NCBI RefSeq assembly: GCF_001293525.1
Contig: NZ_BBYR01000105.1
Span: 1-34,069, forward strand
Direction: 5' to 3'
DNA: 34,069 nucleotides
Source of the DNA: Pseudideonella sakaiensis
GTDB lineage: Bacteria; Pseudomonadota; Gammaproteobacteria; Burkholderiales; Burkholderiaceae_C
In this document: one piece after another, positions 24,780 through 32,515 of the stretch
Layout of the letters: each line of letters opens with the position of its first letter
Position numbering within the stretch: the first letter of the stretch is position 1
Program-made: the position numbers and the translations under genes
The notes under the pieces: model-generated
What the model saw: the letters and a program-made list of their open reading frames with translations, nothing else
What the model was told of the DNA's origin: nothing
Database searches by the model: none

Positions 24780-25467
24780 CGCGGCATCGCCCATCGGACG
24801 GACGCTCGGCGCGGGAATCGCTGCGCTCCTTCTTGCCGGCAGCGTGCTGGGTGCCCCGGCGACGCCACCCACGGTGACCGACGCCGAAATCGAGCGCGCG
24901 CGCCAGCAGCATCGGATGCCGACCGAGGCTGAGCTTGCACGGTTGCCGATTCCTGGCGCACCGCGCATCGAGAACCTTCCGCGGCCGGTGACCAGCATGC
25001 CCATCGACCTCGAGGCCATCTCCAAGGGCTTCGACCTGCAGAACGGAACTCAGGCAGCGGCGATGACTTCGGGCAAGGCAGGGCCGAAGGTGCTGATCTT
25101 TGTGAGCTTCGCAATGCCGGAGGCGACGCTCCAGCGCTTGGTCGACCAGGCAGCGCTGGCGGGCGCGACGCTCGTGCTGCGGGGCTTGGTCAACGGATCC
25201 ATCAGAGACACGGTGACCCGCATGCAAGCGCTGATCGGCAGCCGCCGTGTTGCTGTTCAGATCGATCCGGAGGCGTTCGATCGCTACGCGATCACGAGGA
25301 CACCGACATTCGTCCTGGTCATGGACGGCGCCGGGACCGAGGCCTGTAGGTCACGCGCGTGTGGCTCGTCGCAGCAGTTTGTGAAGGTCGCTGGAGATGT
25401 GACCCTGGACTATGCGATGAAGTACCTGAGTCGGCGCTCGCAGGGTTCAGCTCAGTCGAAGCGGTAG
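24766..25467 (+). CDS. trbC: TrbC, F-type periplasmic transfer protein
   Basis: TrbC of F-type systems is a periplasmic protein that cooperates with TraW and TraU. The 233-aa protein has a signal peptide (hydrophobic core about 15-29). The TrbC core has a thioredoxin-like pattern: VLIFVSFAMPEATLQRLVDQ, LVLRGLVNGS, VAVQIDPEAFDRYAI and TPTFVLV. I chose the GTG at 24766, preceded by AGAGGA; it overlaps traU by 14 nt. It is the last gene before the transfer operon is interrupted by the transposase remnant and gasdermin pair. Confidence 0.9.
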   Translation: MWATDAASPIGRTLGAGIAALLLAGSVLGAPATPPTVTDAEIERARQQHRMPTEAELARLPIPGAPRIENLPRPVTSMPIDLEAISKGFDLQNGTQAAAMTSGKAGPKVLIFVSFAMPEATLQRLVDQAALAGATLVLRGLVNGSIRDTVTRMQALIGSRRVAVQIDPEAFDRYAITRTPTFVLVMDGAGTEACRSRACGSSQQFVKVAGDVTLDYAMKYLSRRSQGSAQSKR

Positions 25468-25770
25468 ACGCCGCTCCTCCATCGGCTCGCGTCCAAAGTC
25501 GGCAACGCCCGGACAGCGGACGGTCGGGCCGCGTCGAGCATAACCTCCTGACGACCCTTCAGCGACATACGTCGACCGGATCTCGCCGTCGCAATGCTGC
25601 CGGTCGAGCGCGGACCAAGTCACGCCCACGGATCAAGGGCTTCGCAGGAGAGGACCTAGCGCGCGACGACGACGACGATGGGCTGGAAGGCATACGAATA
25701 CGCGGGAACAGCGCCCGCGGTGCGCTGCAAGTCCAGGCCAGCAAGGCACGGCGGCAAGCCCAGGACCATT
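25468..25770. other. Non-coding stretch after trbC, probably remnant DNA
   Basis: No intact gene is visible here. A short (CGA)n run lies at about 25659-25677. On the minus strand a fragment reading RVFVCLPA near 25695-25720 may be the decayed continuation of the transposase remnant next to it, in another frame. No terminator is obvious after trbC. Confidence 0.4.
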
Positions 25771-25960
25771 TCAGGCCGGCGTTGCTGGGTTGGCGACGCA
25801 CGGCTGGATTCCAGCATCTCTGTATGCCTTGATCTGCGTGCTGCTGAAGTAGCCTCGGTCTGCGATGGCCTTCAGTCCCTTCGTTCTCGGCGGCGCGACG
25901 ATCAGATTCATCGACGACATCTCGGTGGTCGGCCCCCTTGAGCAGTCGCAGGTGGCGGTG
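25771..25960 (-). pseudogene. Transposase remnant, IS1182-like
   Basis: On the minus strand a short frame reads MNLIVA, then KAIADRGYFSSTQIKAYRDA. IS1182-type DDE transposases carry a LIVAHEVTN block and, some 30-40 residues later, an ADRGY-F-EEI--C--AGI block. Here the two blocks are nearly adjacent and the frame ends shortly after, so this is a deleted and frameshifted relic. No inverted repeats were identified. Boundaries are approximate. It marks past insertion activity beside the gasdermin cassette. Confidence 0.55.
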
Positions 25961-26150
25961 CCGTCTGCAGGACCCCGCTCCTGCCCCCGGACCGGAAGCG
26001 GTCGACGGGCGAGGTGCATGCGCCGGAAGAACCCATCACGCGCACCGTTGAATGGCTTGCTTGGACGTGCCATGCTACGGAGAAGCGTGATCGGGGTGCG
26101 CTCCCCCCGGTCCGTGTCGCCAGCGACCGAGATCCGGAGGGCTCCTCCTC

Positions 26151-27311
26151 GTGACGATGACCGAAGCAGCATATGAGTTCCGCCGTCGAATGGAGAATGC
26201 GCCGCCGTGGGCCGGACCGCCACGCCTCAGGCCGGCGCTGGGCCTGATTCGGGGGCGCGAACGGGTGCACTTCGTCTGCAGGTTTCCGGCGCTGGGGGCC
26301 CTGCAGGTGGGTGAGCCTGGAGACGCGCGGCCGCGCGCGGAATGCGCAGGCTACGAAGATGGCAGTGCCTTCGTGCTGGTGAGCGGCGGCTTGCTCGACT
26401 TCATCGACGCTGCGCTGGGCGCGCTGGTGTCGGGCGCCAATCTCACCGTGGGCAGCGGGGCACCGATACCTGCCGCTTCGACGCCAGAGGCAGTCGATCA
26501 GGCGCTCGACGCGGTCTACGACAGTTGGGGATCACGATGGCGCAACGAGCACGTCAGCATCGTCCTCACGCCCTTGGCTGCGGAGACTGCCGACCTCCTC
26601 ACCCAGTTGAGCCTAGCCACGCGACTGTTCGTGTTGCTGCATGAGATCGGGCATGCAGTGCTGCACACCGGCGTCTCGCCCGCGGAACGCTCCGTCGCAC
26701 AGGAACTGGAAGCCGACGGCTTTGCCCTCGATGCCTGCATCGACCACTTCGGCCAGCCATGCGGGCGCACGCGCGCGGCCCTGGCAGGTGCCTTCCTGGT
26801 GCCCCGTCTGCTGGAAGCCCTTCGTCTGCTGGGCCACCGGTTCCCCGACACCCACCCCTCGCCGGCCGATCGGCTCGAATCTCTGCGGAGGCGTTTTCGG
26901 GAACGTTGCGACAGCGAGTTCACGTACTACTTCCACACTACCGTGGCGATCGCCCAAGGATTGCGGATGGAAGCGGCGGAGCGCCGGCTGCTCGGCTTCG
27001 AGCCGCGACAGCCGTTGGTCAGCGCGGAAAGTCTCGTGTCCACCATGATGGGAATGCTGATTGAGCTTGGCGGATCGAGAAAATCCGTCACCTTCGAGGC
27101 GGCGGCCTCGAACCTGCTGTCGTTGTGTGATGATGCGCAGCCGGAAGAACTCGAACGCGCTGCGGCGCTGGCGAGGGCCGTGTTCAGCGCTGAACCTGGG
27201 GTTCCGGCCCCCGCCGATGAGCCTAGAGCCGGGATCTGCCTAGCGTATGGCAAGCTCGTGGCAGCGCTTCCGGCGCCGCTGCCCGGCTTGTTTCTGGAGG
27301 AAGGTCAATGA
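26151..27311 (+). CDS. HExxH zinc metallopeptidase (M48-like) paired with a gasdermin
   Basis: This is a putative zinc protease of 386 aa encoded directly before the gasdermin. The metal site is clear: HEIGH at 164-168, then ELEADGFALDA at 185-195, whose Glu185 should be the third ligand. THPSPADRLESL at 234-245 resembles the HP-x-RI-x-L segment of M48 peptidases. A strand-like FVLVSGGLLDF (74-84) precedes the site. I see no signal peptide or membrane helix, so it should act in the cytoplasm. The flanking regions (1-130 and 255-386) match no sensor domain I know and may detect the trigger. The GTG at 26151 is favoured because GGAGG lies 10 nt upstream; an ATG two codons later is the alternative. 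It overlaps the gasdermin start as ATGA. The inferred role is to cleave the gasdermin tail on infection. Confidence 0.85.
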   Translation: MTMTEAAYEFRRRMENAPPWAGPPRLRPALGLIRGRERVHFVCRFPALGALQVGEPGDARPRAECAGYEDGSAFVLVSGGLLDFIDAALGALVSGANLTVGSGAPIPAASTPEAVDQALDAVYDSWGSRWRNEHVSIVLTPLAAETADLLTQLSLATRLFVLLHEIGHAVLHTGVSPAERSVAQELEADGFALDACIDHFGQPCGRTRAALAGAFLVPRLLEALRLLGHRFPDTHPSPADRLESLRRRFRERCDSEFTYYFHTTVAIAQGLRMEAAERRLLGFEPRQPLVSAESLVSTMMGMLIELGGSRKSVTFEAAASNLLSLCDDAQPEELERAAALARAVFSAEPGVPAPADEPRAGICLAYGKLVAALPAPLPGLFLEEGQ

Positions 27312-28108
27312 CATCACTGATGTGCCGTGACGACGCGCTCGTGCAGGTCCTCAACAAGGCGGGCTACAACCCGATCCTATTGCCACGCACGGGCCTGGAG
27401 CCCCCCGAGATCTACCTGTACGAGCAGGGCGTCCTGAGGCGCTGGGGGCGCCTGGCGACGGCCGTGCCGGCCGGCAGTCTGCCCGACACGCTGCAAGAGG
27501 GCGAGCAGGCAGACATCAGCCACAGCGAGACGAGCCGAAAGAGTCTCCAGGCGGCCGGCAACTTCCTCAATGACGCGCTGCGTTGCATCGGTGTCAACTC
27601 GGCGCCCAAGCTCGATCTCAGCTTCGCGCGGGGGGCGGTCGTCACGTTCAGCTTCAGCGGCGTGACGTGGCGCGGGCTCGATCCGGCCGACATCGGGGCG
27701 GCGCTGAACCAAGGCTTCGATCCGGCCGGGCTGAGCGAAGAGAAACTGCGGCTCGGCATGGTTCATGTTGCCTACGACTACGCGTATGCGGACGCGATCG
27801 ACATGACTCTGGCCACGGACGGCAGCGCAAAGGTTGATGTTCAAGCGTTGAATATCAACGGATTCATCGATCTCGGTGGCAAGGCGGAATGTGAAGTGAA
27901 GAGCAGCACCACCATTTCCTTCAAGGGCAAGGGCAAGCCCGCGGCCTTCGCGTGCAAGCTCGGGCAGGTGAAGCGCGCGAAGAACCGGTGGACCTTCAAT
28001 GCCCGGGAGGTTGTCGGGCAGGGATTCGCACCCGAGGAGGGGGCCGCGGAACCGTACCTGCTGCGGCGCGGACAGGTCCTGATCGTCGAGGACATGCAAG
28101 CGACTTAG
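27308..28108 (+). CDS. Bacterial gasdermin (bGSDM), pore-forming effector
   Basis: I recognise this 266-aa protein as a bacterial gasdermin, a family that kills the infected cell by forming large membrane pores after a protease removes a short C-terminal inhibitory tail. Family-like segments are AGYNPILLPRTGLEPPEIYL (18-37), WGRL (46-49), APKLDLSF (99-106), VTFSFSGVTWRGLDPADIG (112-130), and FKGKGKPAAFACKLGQV then RW (205-228). Length fits the family. Cys6 near the N-terminus (Cys2 if the ATG at 27320 were used) matches the palmitoylated N-terminal cysteine of characterised members. The last 25-30 residues, after about 240, would be the autoinhibitory tail. The ATG at 27308 has GGAGGAAGG upstream and overlaps the peptidase stop. 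The match is from memory of the family; a structure prediction would settle it. Confidence 0.82.
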   Translation: MTSLMCRDDALVQVLNKAGYNPILLPRTGLEPPEIYLYEQGVLRRWGRLATAVPAGSLPDTLQEGEQADISHSETSRKSLQAAGNFLNDALRCIGVNSAPKLDLSFARGAVVTFSFSGVTWRGLDPADIGAALNQGFDPAGLSEEKLRLGMVHVAYDYAYADAIDMTLATDGSAKVDVQALNINGFIDLGGKAECEVKSSTTISFKGKGKPAAFACKLGQVKRAKNRWTFNAREVVGQGFAPEEGAAEPYLLRRGQVLIVEDMQAT

Positions 28109-28688
28109 GCGTTCGCCATGCTGCGCCATGGCACGCAGGCACTGAAGAATATCCCGGCCGGTATAGTGGACCGCGAGGGACTGAAAGCCCTCAAGTCGGT
28201 GCTTCCCCCGGGAACGCTGATGTCGCCAGTGGGTGGTGTCACACCGAAGAGCGTGGATGCATGCGAGCGCCACAGGTTTGGGCATCGGCAACCAGTCGTT
28301 CCTACCGGGTGTGTCGGGTCCGCCCGGGGTTGGGTAGGGACTTCTAGTTTGGCTCTTAGGGAAGGCAAGGGGCACTCGAATCGACTGATAGGGGCTGCTG
28401 GGCTTGCGACCGTCCGTGGTCACAACCCTGTGTGTCCACCTTTGTGGGGCCAGCCTCTGGCGACGACCTTTCGGTTGCTCCGGGCGCAAGGTCGACAAGA
28501 CCAGATGCCAGCAAGCAGCCCATCGCCAACGTCGGCTGATGGCCGGCAGCGTAAGTAGCCCGCCGTTCTGCCAACGGCCGGTACCAGCGGGGCGCAGCCA
28601 TTCGTCAAGGCTTGGCCAGCCTCGAAACCCCACTCTCTCACCCACCGTTTCCCCGAGACACCGACCGGGCCGCCGCTGACCATGGGGC
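28109..28688. other. Unassigned 580-nt stretch between gasdermin and traN
   Basis: A 146-codon frame (28118-28558, plus) starts 10 nt after the gasdermin but lacks a ribosome-binding site and resembles nothing I know, and its amino-acid composition looks non-coding. GAGGG (28177-28181) can pair with CCCTC (28190-28194) in a small hairpin. Base composition is less extreme than in the tra genes, suggesting that this is the right flank of an inserted cassette. Any promoter restoring traN expression should lie here, but I could not identify one. Confidence 0.45.
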
Positions 28689-31160
28689 GTGCTTCTCCCC
28701 ACCCCGCCAGGCCCCGATAGCCACCGCCCTGCCCCGCCGCCATCGACGGCGAGCCACGCATCGCCGTGGCGCCGCCTCGTCGCCTGCATCACCGCCGCCT
28801 GCTTCCTGACCACGCAGACCGCCGCCGTGGCCGGCCCGCACGAGGAGGGGGTCGCCGCCGGCCAGGCAGCCAACCCAGTGGCCCGCGGCAACGTCACCAC
28901 CCCGGGCGCCACAGCCGTGGTCCCGGGCTACACGACCACCCCTCCTGAGCGCAGCTACTACCGCCAGCCCAACCTGTCGTCGCAGGGCAGCGCGAGGCTC
29001 TCTGCATGTGCGCTGACCCCCACCGACCCGCTCTGCCAGGCGCAGCGTGGCGCCTTCTCCTCAGCCAACACGCCGCGCCCGACGATCGGCGCCGATGACC
29101 CTGCTGTGGTTGCAGCGCGCGCGATCGGCCGTACGCCATCGGCCGAGCTGGGCAGCCTGGCCGCCTACTACAGCGGTTGCACCACCACGGTCACCCCGGT
29201 GCCCGCCGGCATGCAGCCACGCAGCTGCCTGCGCTACGTCGGCGTCGGCAACTACAGCTGCAGCCGAAGCCTGACCGTCAACACGACGCGGACCACCAGC
29301 TGCAACCCGGGCGACTGGTTCGCCCACACCGCCTCCGGCCGCACGGGTCTGGATGTGCAATGCCTGCCTGACCGCGCCGTCACCGCGCAGCACTTCCGCG
29401 TCACCCAGGACGGCAATCCTCTCAGCTTCTTCGACGTGGACATGACGACGCCGGTCGTCTTCCCGCAGATCGTGTCGGTCCTTGACACCACCTATTCAAT
29501 GATCGACGGCCAGCCCATCCGCACGGCCGTCTGGGTGGCTGACAAGAGCTGCAGCGGATCGTCCTGCAGCCTGACTGCGATGGTGGCCCCGGAGCGCGCC
29601 GAGGTCTGTACCGGTGGCGGCGACTCCGGCTACAGCTGCACCAGCGTCGAGCCTTTCCTCAAGGTCTACGCCGCCTGCCGCGCCGGCACGCAGAGCGGGG
29701 ACAACATCCAGGACACCGTCTGCCAGGGCGACAGCGGCTGCACCACCACCGCCCTGGACGGCACGAAGTGCTACGCGCCCGCTCCCGGGTGGACGCCCTA
29801 CGCCGGCATCGACATCACGGGCACCGTGGCCGGCACCTACTGGAACATCGACGCGGACCGGGCCGTGATCGGCTGGGCACCCAACCCCGCCTTCGGCCCG
29901 ATTCCCACGATGCGGCTGTCCTACACGCGGCCAGCCACCACCGTCACTGAGACCGACCGCTGGGACGACCAGTGCCCGACCCTGGACGCCGGTGGCCGCT
30001 GCACCACGACCACGCCCGCCGTCTGCACCGATGGCCCGGCGACCAAGGTCGTCGACGGCGTGGCTGTCACCCGCGACTGCTGGGAGTACCGGAGCACCAT
30101 GTCGTGCAGCGGCGGCGCGTCAGCCGACCAGTGCGCACCGCTGGCGTCAGCAGGCTGCACGCCGCAGTCGTCGACCTGTCGGCAGACCAATGCCGTCACC
30201 GGCATGTGCGAGGTGTTCGAGGACGGCTACAGCTGCCCGGTGCCGGCCGAGACCGTCACCACCACCAGCAACTGCCCGACCAACGTCTTCTGCCTGAGCG
30301 GCAACTGCTTCGACATCGGCGCGCCGAACGACCCCGACTTTGCGCGCAGCATGTCGATGCTCGAGGCGGGGCGCGAGGCGGGCATCTACCTGGACGCCGA
30401 CCGCATGCAGGTCTTCAAGGGCGAGGAGAACCGCTGCCGCGACCGCCTGCTGAAGAACTGCTGCTACGCCGACGGCGCCGGCGCCGGCATGACGAACCAG
30501 AGCATCTTCGGCGGCGGCTCGCGTCTGGTCTTCGACGTGCTGATGAACTCGCAGAACCAGCAGTTCATCTACCAGGGCATCTCGGCGCTGCTGATGGGCG
30601 GCGGCTTCAGCGGCACGTTCACGACCTATGGCGTGACCGTGGCGGTCAACGGCGCCGCCCTGCCCGCCGGATCGGTGGCCGTGTATGCCGGCGACAGCCT
30701 GGTCGTGGCCTTCGACCCGTGGACGCTGGCCATCGCGGTGATCATCTACATCGTCCTCTCGATGATGTCCTGCAACGAGGACGAGGGGAAGCTGGCGATG
30801 AAGGAAGGCGCCAAGCTGTGCCACACGATCGGCACCTGGTGTTCATCGTGCTTCCGGGTCCTGGGCGTGTGCGTGTCCTGCGTCGAGCACACCACCTCGA
30901 AGTGCTGCTTCAACTCGATGCTGGCGCGCATCGTCAATGAACAGGGCCGCGCGCAGATCGGAAAGGGCTGGGGCGGCTCGCAGAACGCCGACTGCTCCGG
31001 TTTCACCGTCGCGCAGCTGCAGACGCTCAACTTCGCGGCGATGGACCTGTCGGAGTTCTATGCGTCGCTGGTACCGACCCTGCCGAACGTCAACGCGCTG
31101 CAGGCCGGCAGCGCCAGCCGCGTGCCCACCTGCTACTACGGCCAGGGGAAGTGCCAATGA
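28689..31160 (+). CDS. traN: TraN, outer-membrane mating-pair stabilisation protein
   Basis: TraN is a large cysteine-rich outer-membrane adhesin that stabilises mating pairs by contacting recipient surface proteins. The 823-aa protein has a signal segment (LVACITAACFLTTQTAAVA, about 30-48) after a long N-region and 44 cysteines in total. Its conserved C-terminal domain contains NRCRDRLLKNCCYADGAG, SRLVFDVLMNS, KLCHTIGTWCSSCF and KCCFNSMLARIVNEQGR, with GWGGSQNADCSGFT near the end. The variable middle, rich in Thr and Cys, is probably the receptor-contacting region. I used the GTG at 28689; its ribosome-binding site is weak, and the N-terminus may have been altered by the upstream insertion. 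It overlaps the next gene as ATGA. Confidence 0.92.
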   Translation: MLLPTPPGPDSHRPAPPPSTASHASPWRRLVACITAACFLTTQTAAVAGPHEEGVAAGQAANPVARGNVTTPGATAVVPGYTTTPPERSYYRQPNLSSQGSARLSACALTPTDPLCQAQRGAFSSANTPRPTIGADDPAVVAARAIGRTPSAELGSLAAYYSGCTTTVTPVPAGMQPRSCLRYVGVGNYSCSRSLTVNTTRTTSCNPGDWFAHTASGRTGLDVQCLPDRAVTAQHFRVTQDGNPLSFFDVDMTTPVVFPQIVSVLDTTYSMIDGQPIRTAVWVADKSCSGSSCSLTAMVAPERAEVCTGGGDSGYSCTSVEPFLKVYAACRAGTQSGDNIQDTVCQGDSGCTTTALDGTKCYAPAPGWTPYAGIDITGTVAGTYWNIDADRAVIGWAPNPAFGPIPTMRLSYTRPATTVTETDRWDDQCPTLDAGGRCTTTTPAVCTDGPATKVVDGVAVTRDCWEYRSTMSCSGGASADQCAPLASAGCTPQSSTCRQTNAVTGMCEVFEDGYSCPVPAETVTTTSNCPTNVFCLSGNCFDIGAPNDPDFARSMSMLEAGREAGIYLDADRMQVFKGEENRCRDRLLKNCCYADGAGAGMTNQSIFGGGSRLVFDVLMNSQNQQFIYQGISALLMGGGFSGTFTTYGVTVAVNGAALPAGSVAVYAGDSLVVAFDPWTLAIAVIIYIVLSMMSCNEDEGKLAMKEGAKLCHTIGTWCSSCFRVLGVCVSCVEHTTSKCCFNSMLARIVNEQGRAQIGKGWGGSQNADCSGFTVAQLQTLNFAAMDLSEFYASLVPTLPNVNALQAGSASRVPTCYYGQGKCQ

Positions 31161-31546
31161 AGGCCATCACCGATCTGGTTGGCGCCGCATGCGCCTTGAT
31201 CGCCAGCGCGGCCATGGCGCAGGAACGACTGCCGGTCCGCGATGCCAAGCAGCTGATGCTGTCGGCCCTGGACGCACCCGACGGCAAGGCGCACGGGGTC
31301 CTGGTCGGTGAGGTCGCCGACGCGATCTCGAAGCGCTTCAACGCCACGACGCCGATCTACATCGACGTGAGCACCGAGAAGCGCTACGCCCAGCCCGGCT
31401 GCAGCCGCCTGAACGTGCGCTTCTGGCAAGACGGCGTGCAACTGCCGAACTATGGCGCCGGCGGCGTGCAGGCACCGCGGCGGCAGACCATCGACTTCGG
31501 CGTCAACTACTGCCGCGACGGCCAGCCGCCGCGGTCGCTGTCGTGA
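31157..31546 (+). CDS. Small exported protein of unknown function between traN and traF
   Basis: This 129-aa protein is unknown to me. It has a signal peptide (VGAACALIASAAMA, cleavage near residue 21) and a mature part with two cysteines (PGCSRLNV and NYCRDG). Segments such as TPIYIDVSTEKRY and RRQTIDFGVNYC suggest a small beta-rich domain. It overlaps traN by 4 nt and lies 10 nt before traF, so it is surely translated with them. A periplasmic helper of the TraN-TraF-TraH group is the natural inference. Confidence 0.78.
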   Translation: MKAITDLVGAACALIASAAMAQERLPVRDAKQLMLSALDAPDGKAHGVLVGEVADAISKRFNATTPIYIDVSTEKRYAQPGCSRLNVRFWQDGVQLPNYGAGGVQAPRRQTIDFGVNYCRDGQPPRSLS

Positions 31547-31556
31547 GGCGGCGCCC

Positions 31557-32468
31557 ATGACGCTGCGCCGCCCTACCTCGCGCCAAGTTCGACTCGCACT
31601 CTGCCTCGTTGTCATGCTTGGCAGCGGGACGGTCGCCCTTGCGCAGCCGCAGGACCCCGGACGGCCCTACTGGTCCGACAACTGGCGCGGCTGGCACTTC
31701 TACGAGGAGCCGGAGATCCCTCCGCCCGAACCACCGGCTTCCGCACCGCGGCAGGCCGCGACGGCATCGAGTGCAGCCACTGCACCCCGGCGGTCGCCCC
31801 CCAAGCCCCCCGAGATCGTCGAGTTCGAGCGCCTGCAGAAGGCCCTCGAGGAGCGCCGGCACATCGCCATCATGCGGCCGACCGAAGCCAACGTACGCCG
31901 CTACATGGAACTGGAAGCCCAGGTGGTGTCGCGCGCATCCACCTTCGCCGACGTGGCGCAGCGCATCGCATGGGCCAGCCCCGAGCTCGACCCCACGCTC
32001 CAGGGACGTCCGGTGAACGCGAAGGCGCTGGAGGTATTCGACCAGCTTCAGACGGCCCAGCGCAGCCAGTCCATCAGTGCCCTGGGCCGCGACCACGTCC
32101 TTTTCTTCTTCTTCCGCAGCGACTGCCCCTACTGCCATGCCTTCGCGCCGACGCTCGAGGCTTTCCAGGCCCGGCACGGCATCAAGGTGGTCGCGATCAG
32201 CGTCGACGGTGGCCCGATTCCCGGCTTCGCGGACGCCCGGCGGGACAACGGGATCGCCACCACGCTGCGGGTGAGCCAGGTTCCCGCGGTCTATCTTGCC
32301 CAGCCCTTCACCGGAAAGATCACCTCGATCGGCTTCGGCGTGCTGTCCGAGGCGCAGCTGGTGGAGCGCATTTCGATGGTCGCGGCCTCACCCGACAGCG
32401 CCGCCACCCCGTTCCTGGGCGCGACTGGCGGCCTGCAGGCCCAGGCCCGCTTGATCCATCCGCGCTGA
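31557..32468 (+). CDS. traF: TraF, thioredoxin-like periplasmic pilus assembly protein
   Basis: TraF is a periplasmic protein needed for F-type pilus assembly. The 303-aa protein has a signal peptide ending in VALAQ (about 26-30). The family motif GWHFYEEPE follows at 45-53. After a proline-rich linker and a helical region, the C-terminal thioredoxin fold starts with VLFFFFRSDCPYCHAF. The CPYC pair at 190-193 is intact, whereas F-plasmid TraF lacks it, so this protein may retain redox activity. QVPAVYL carries the cis-proline. The ATG at 31557 follows GAGG and lies 10 nt after the previous stop. Confidence 0.93.
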   Translation: MTLRRPTSRQVRLALCLVVMLGSGTVALAQPQDPGRPYWSDNWRGWHFYEEPEIPPPEPPASAPRQAATASSAATAPRRSPPKPPEIVEFERLQKALEERRHIAIMRPTEANVRRYMELEAQVVSRASTFADVAQRIAWASPELDPTLQGRPVNAKALEVFDQLQTAQRSQSISALGRDHVLFFFFRSDCPYCHAFAPTLEAFQARHGIKVVAISVDGGPIPGFADARRDNGIATTLRVSQVPAVYLAQPFTGKITSIGFGVLSEAQLVERISMVAASPDSAATPFLGATGGLQAQARLIHPR

Positions 32469-32515
32469 GGCGGTGAGCCCGCACCGGCGCAGGCAGAAGT
32501 CCAAAGGAGCCCTAG

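Noticed and set aside
25659-25677. A (CGA)n microsatellite
   Set aside because: Short run in non-coding relic DNA; no gene for it to phase-vary.
28118-28558. A 146-codon plus-strand frame just after the gasdermin, as a possible third cassette gene
   Set aside because: No ribosome-binding site, no domain, and a composition typical of non-coding sequence. It could be revisited if homologues exist.
28109-28688. Group II intron remnant
   Set aside because: I looked for a domain V-like hairpin with the GAAA loop and for intron-type ends and did not find them.
27377-28912. A 511-codon minus-strand frame spanning the gasdermin and the traN leader
   Set aside because: It crosses a well-supported gene in antisense and has low-complexity composition. 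I considered an IS or intron relic for its 28.1-28.6 kb part but found no recognisable transposase or reverse transcriptase motif.
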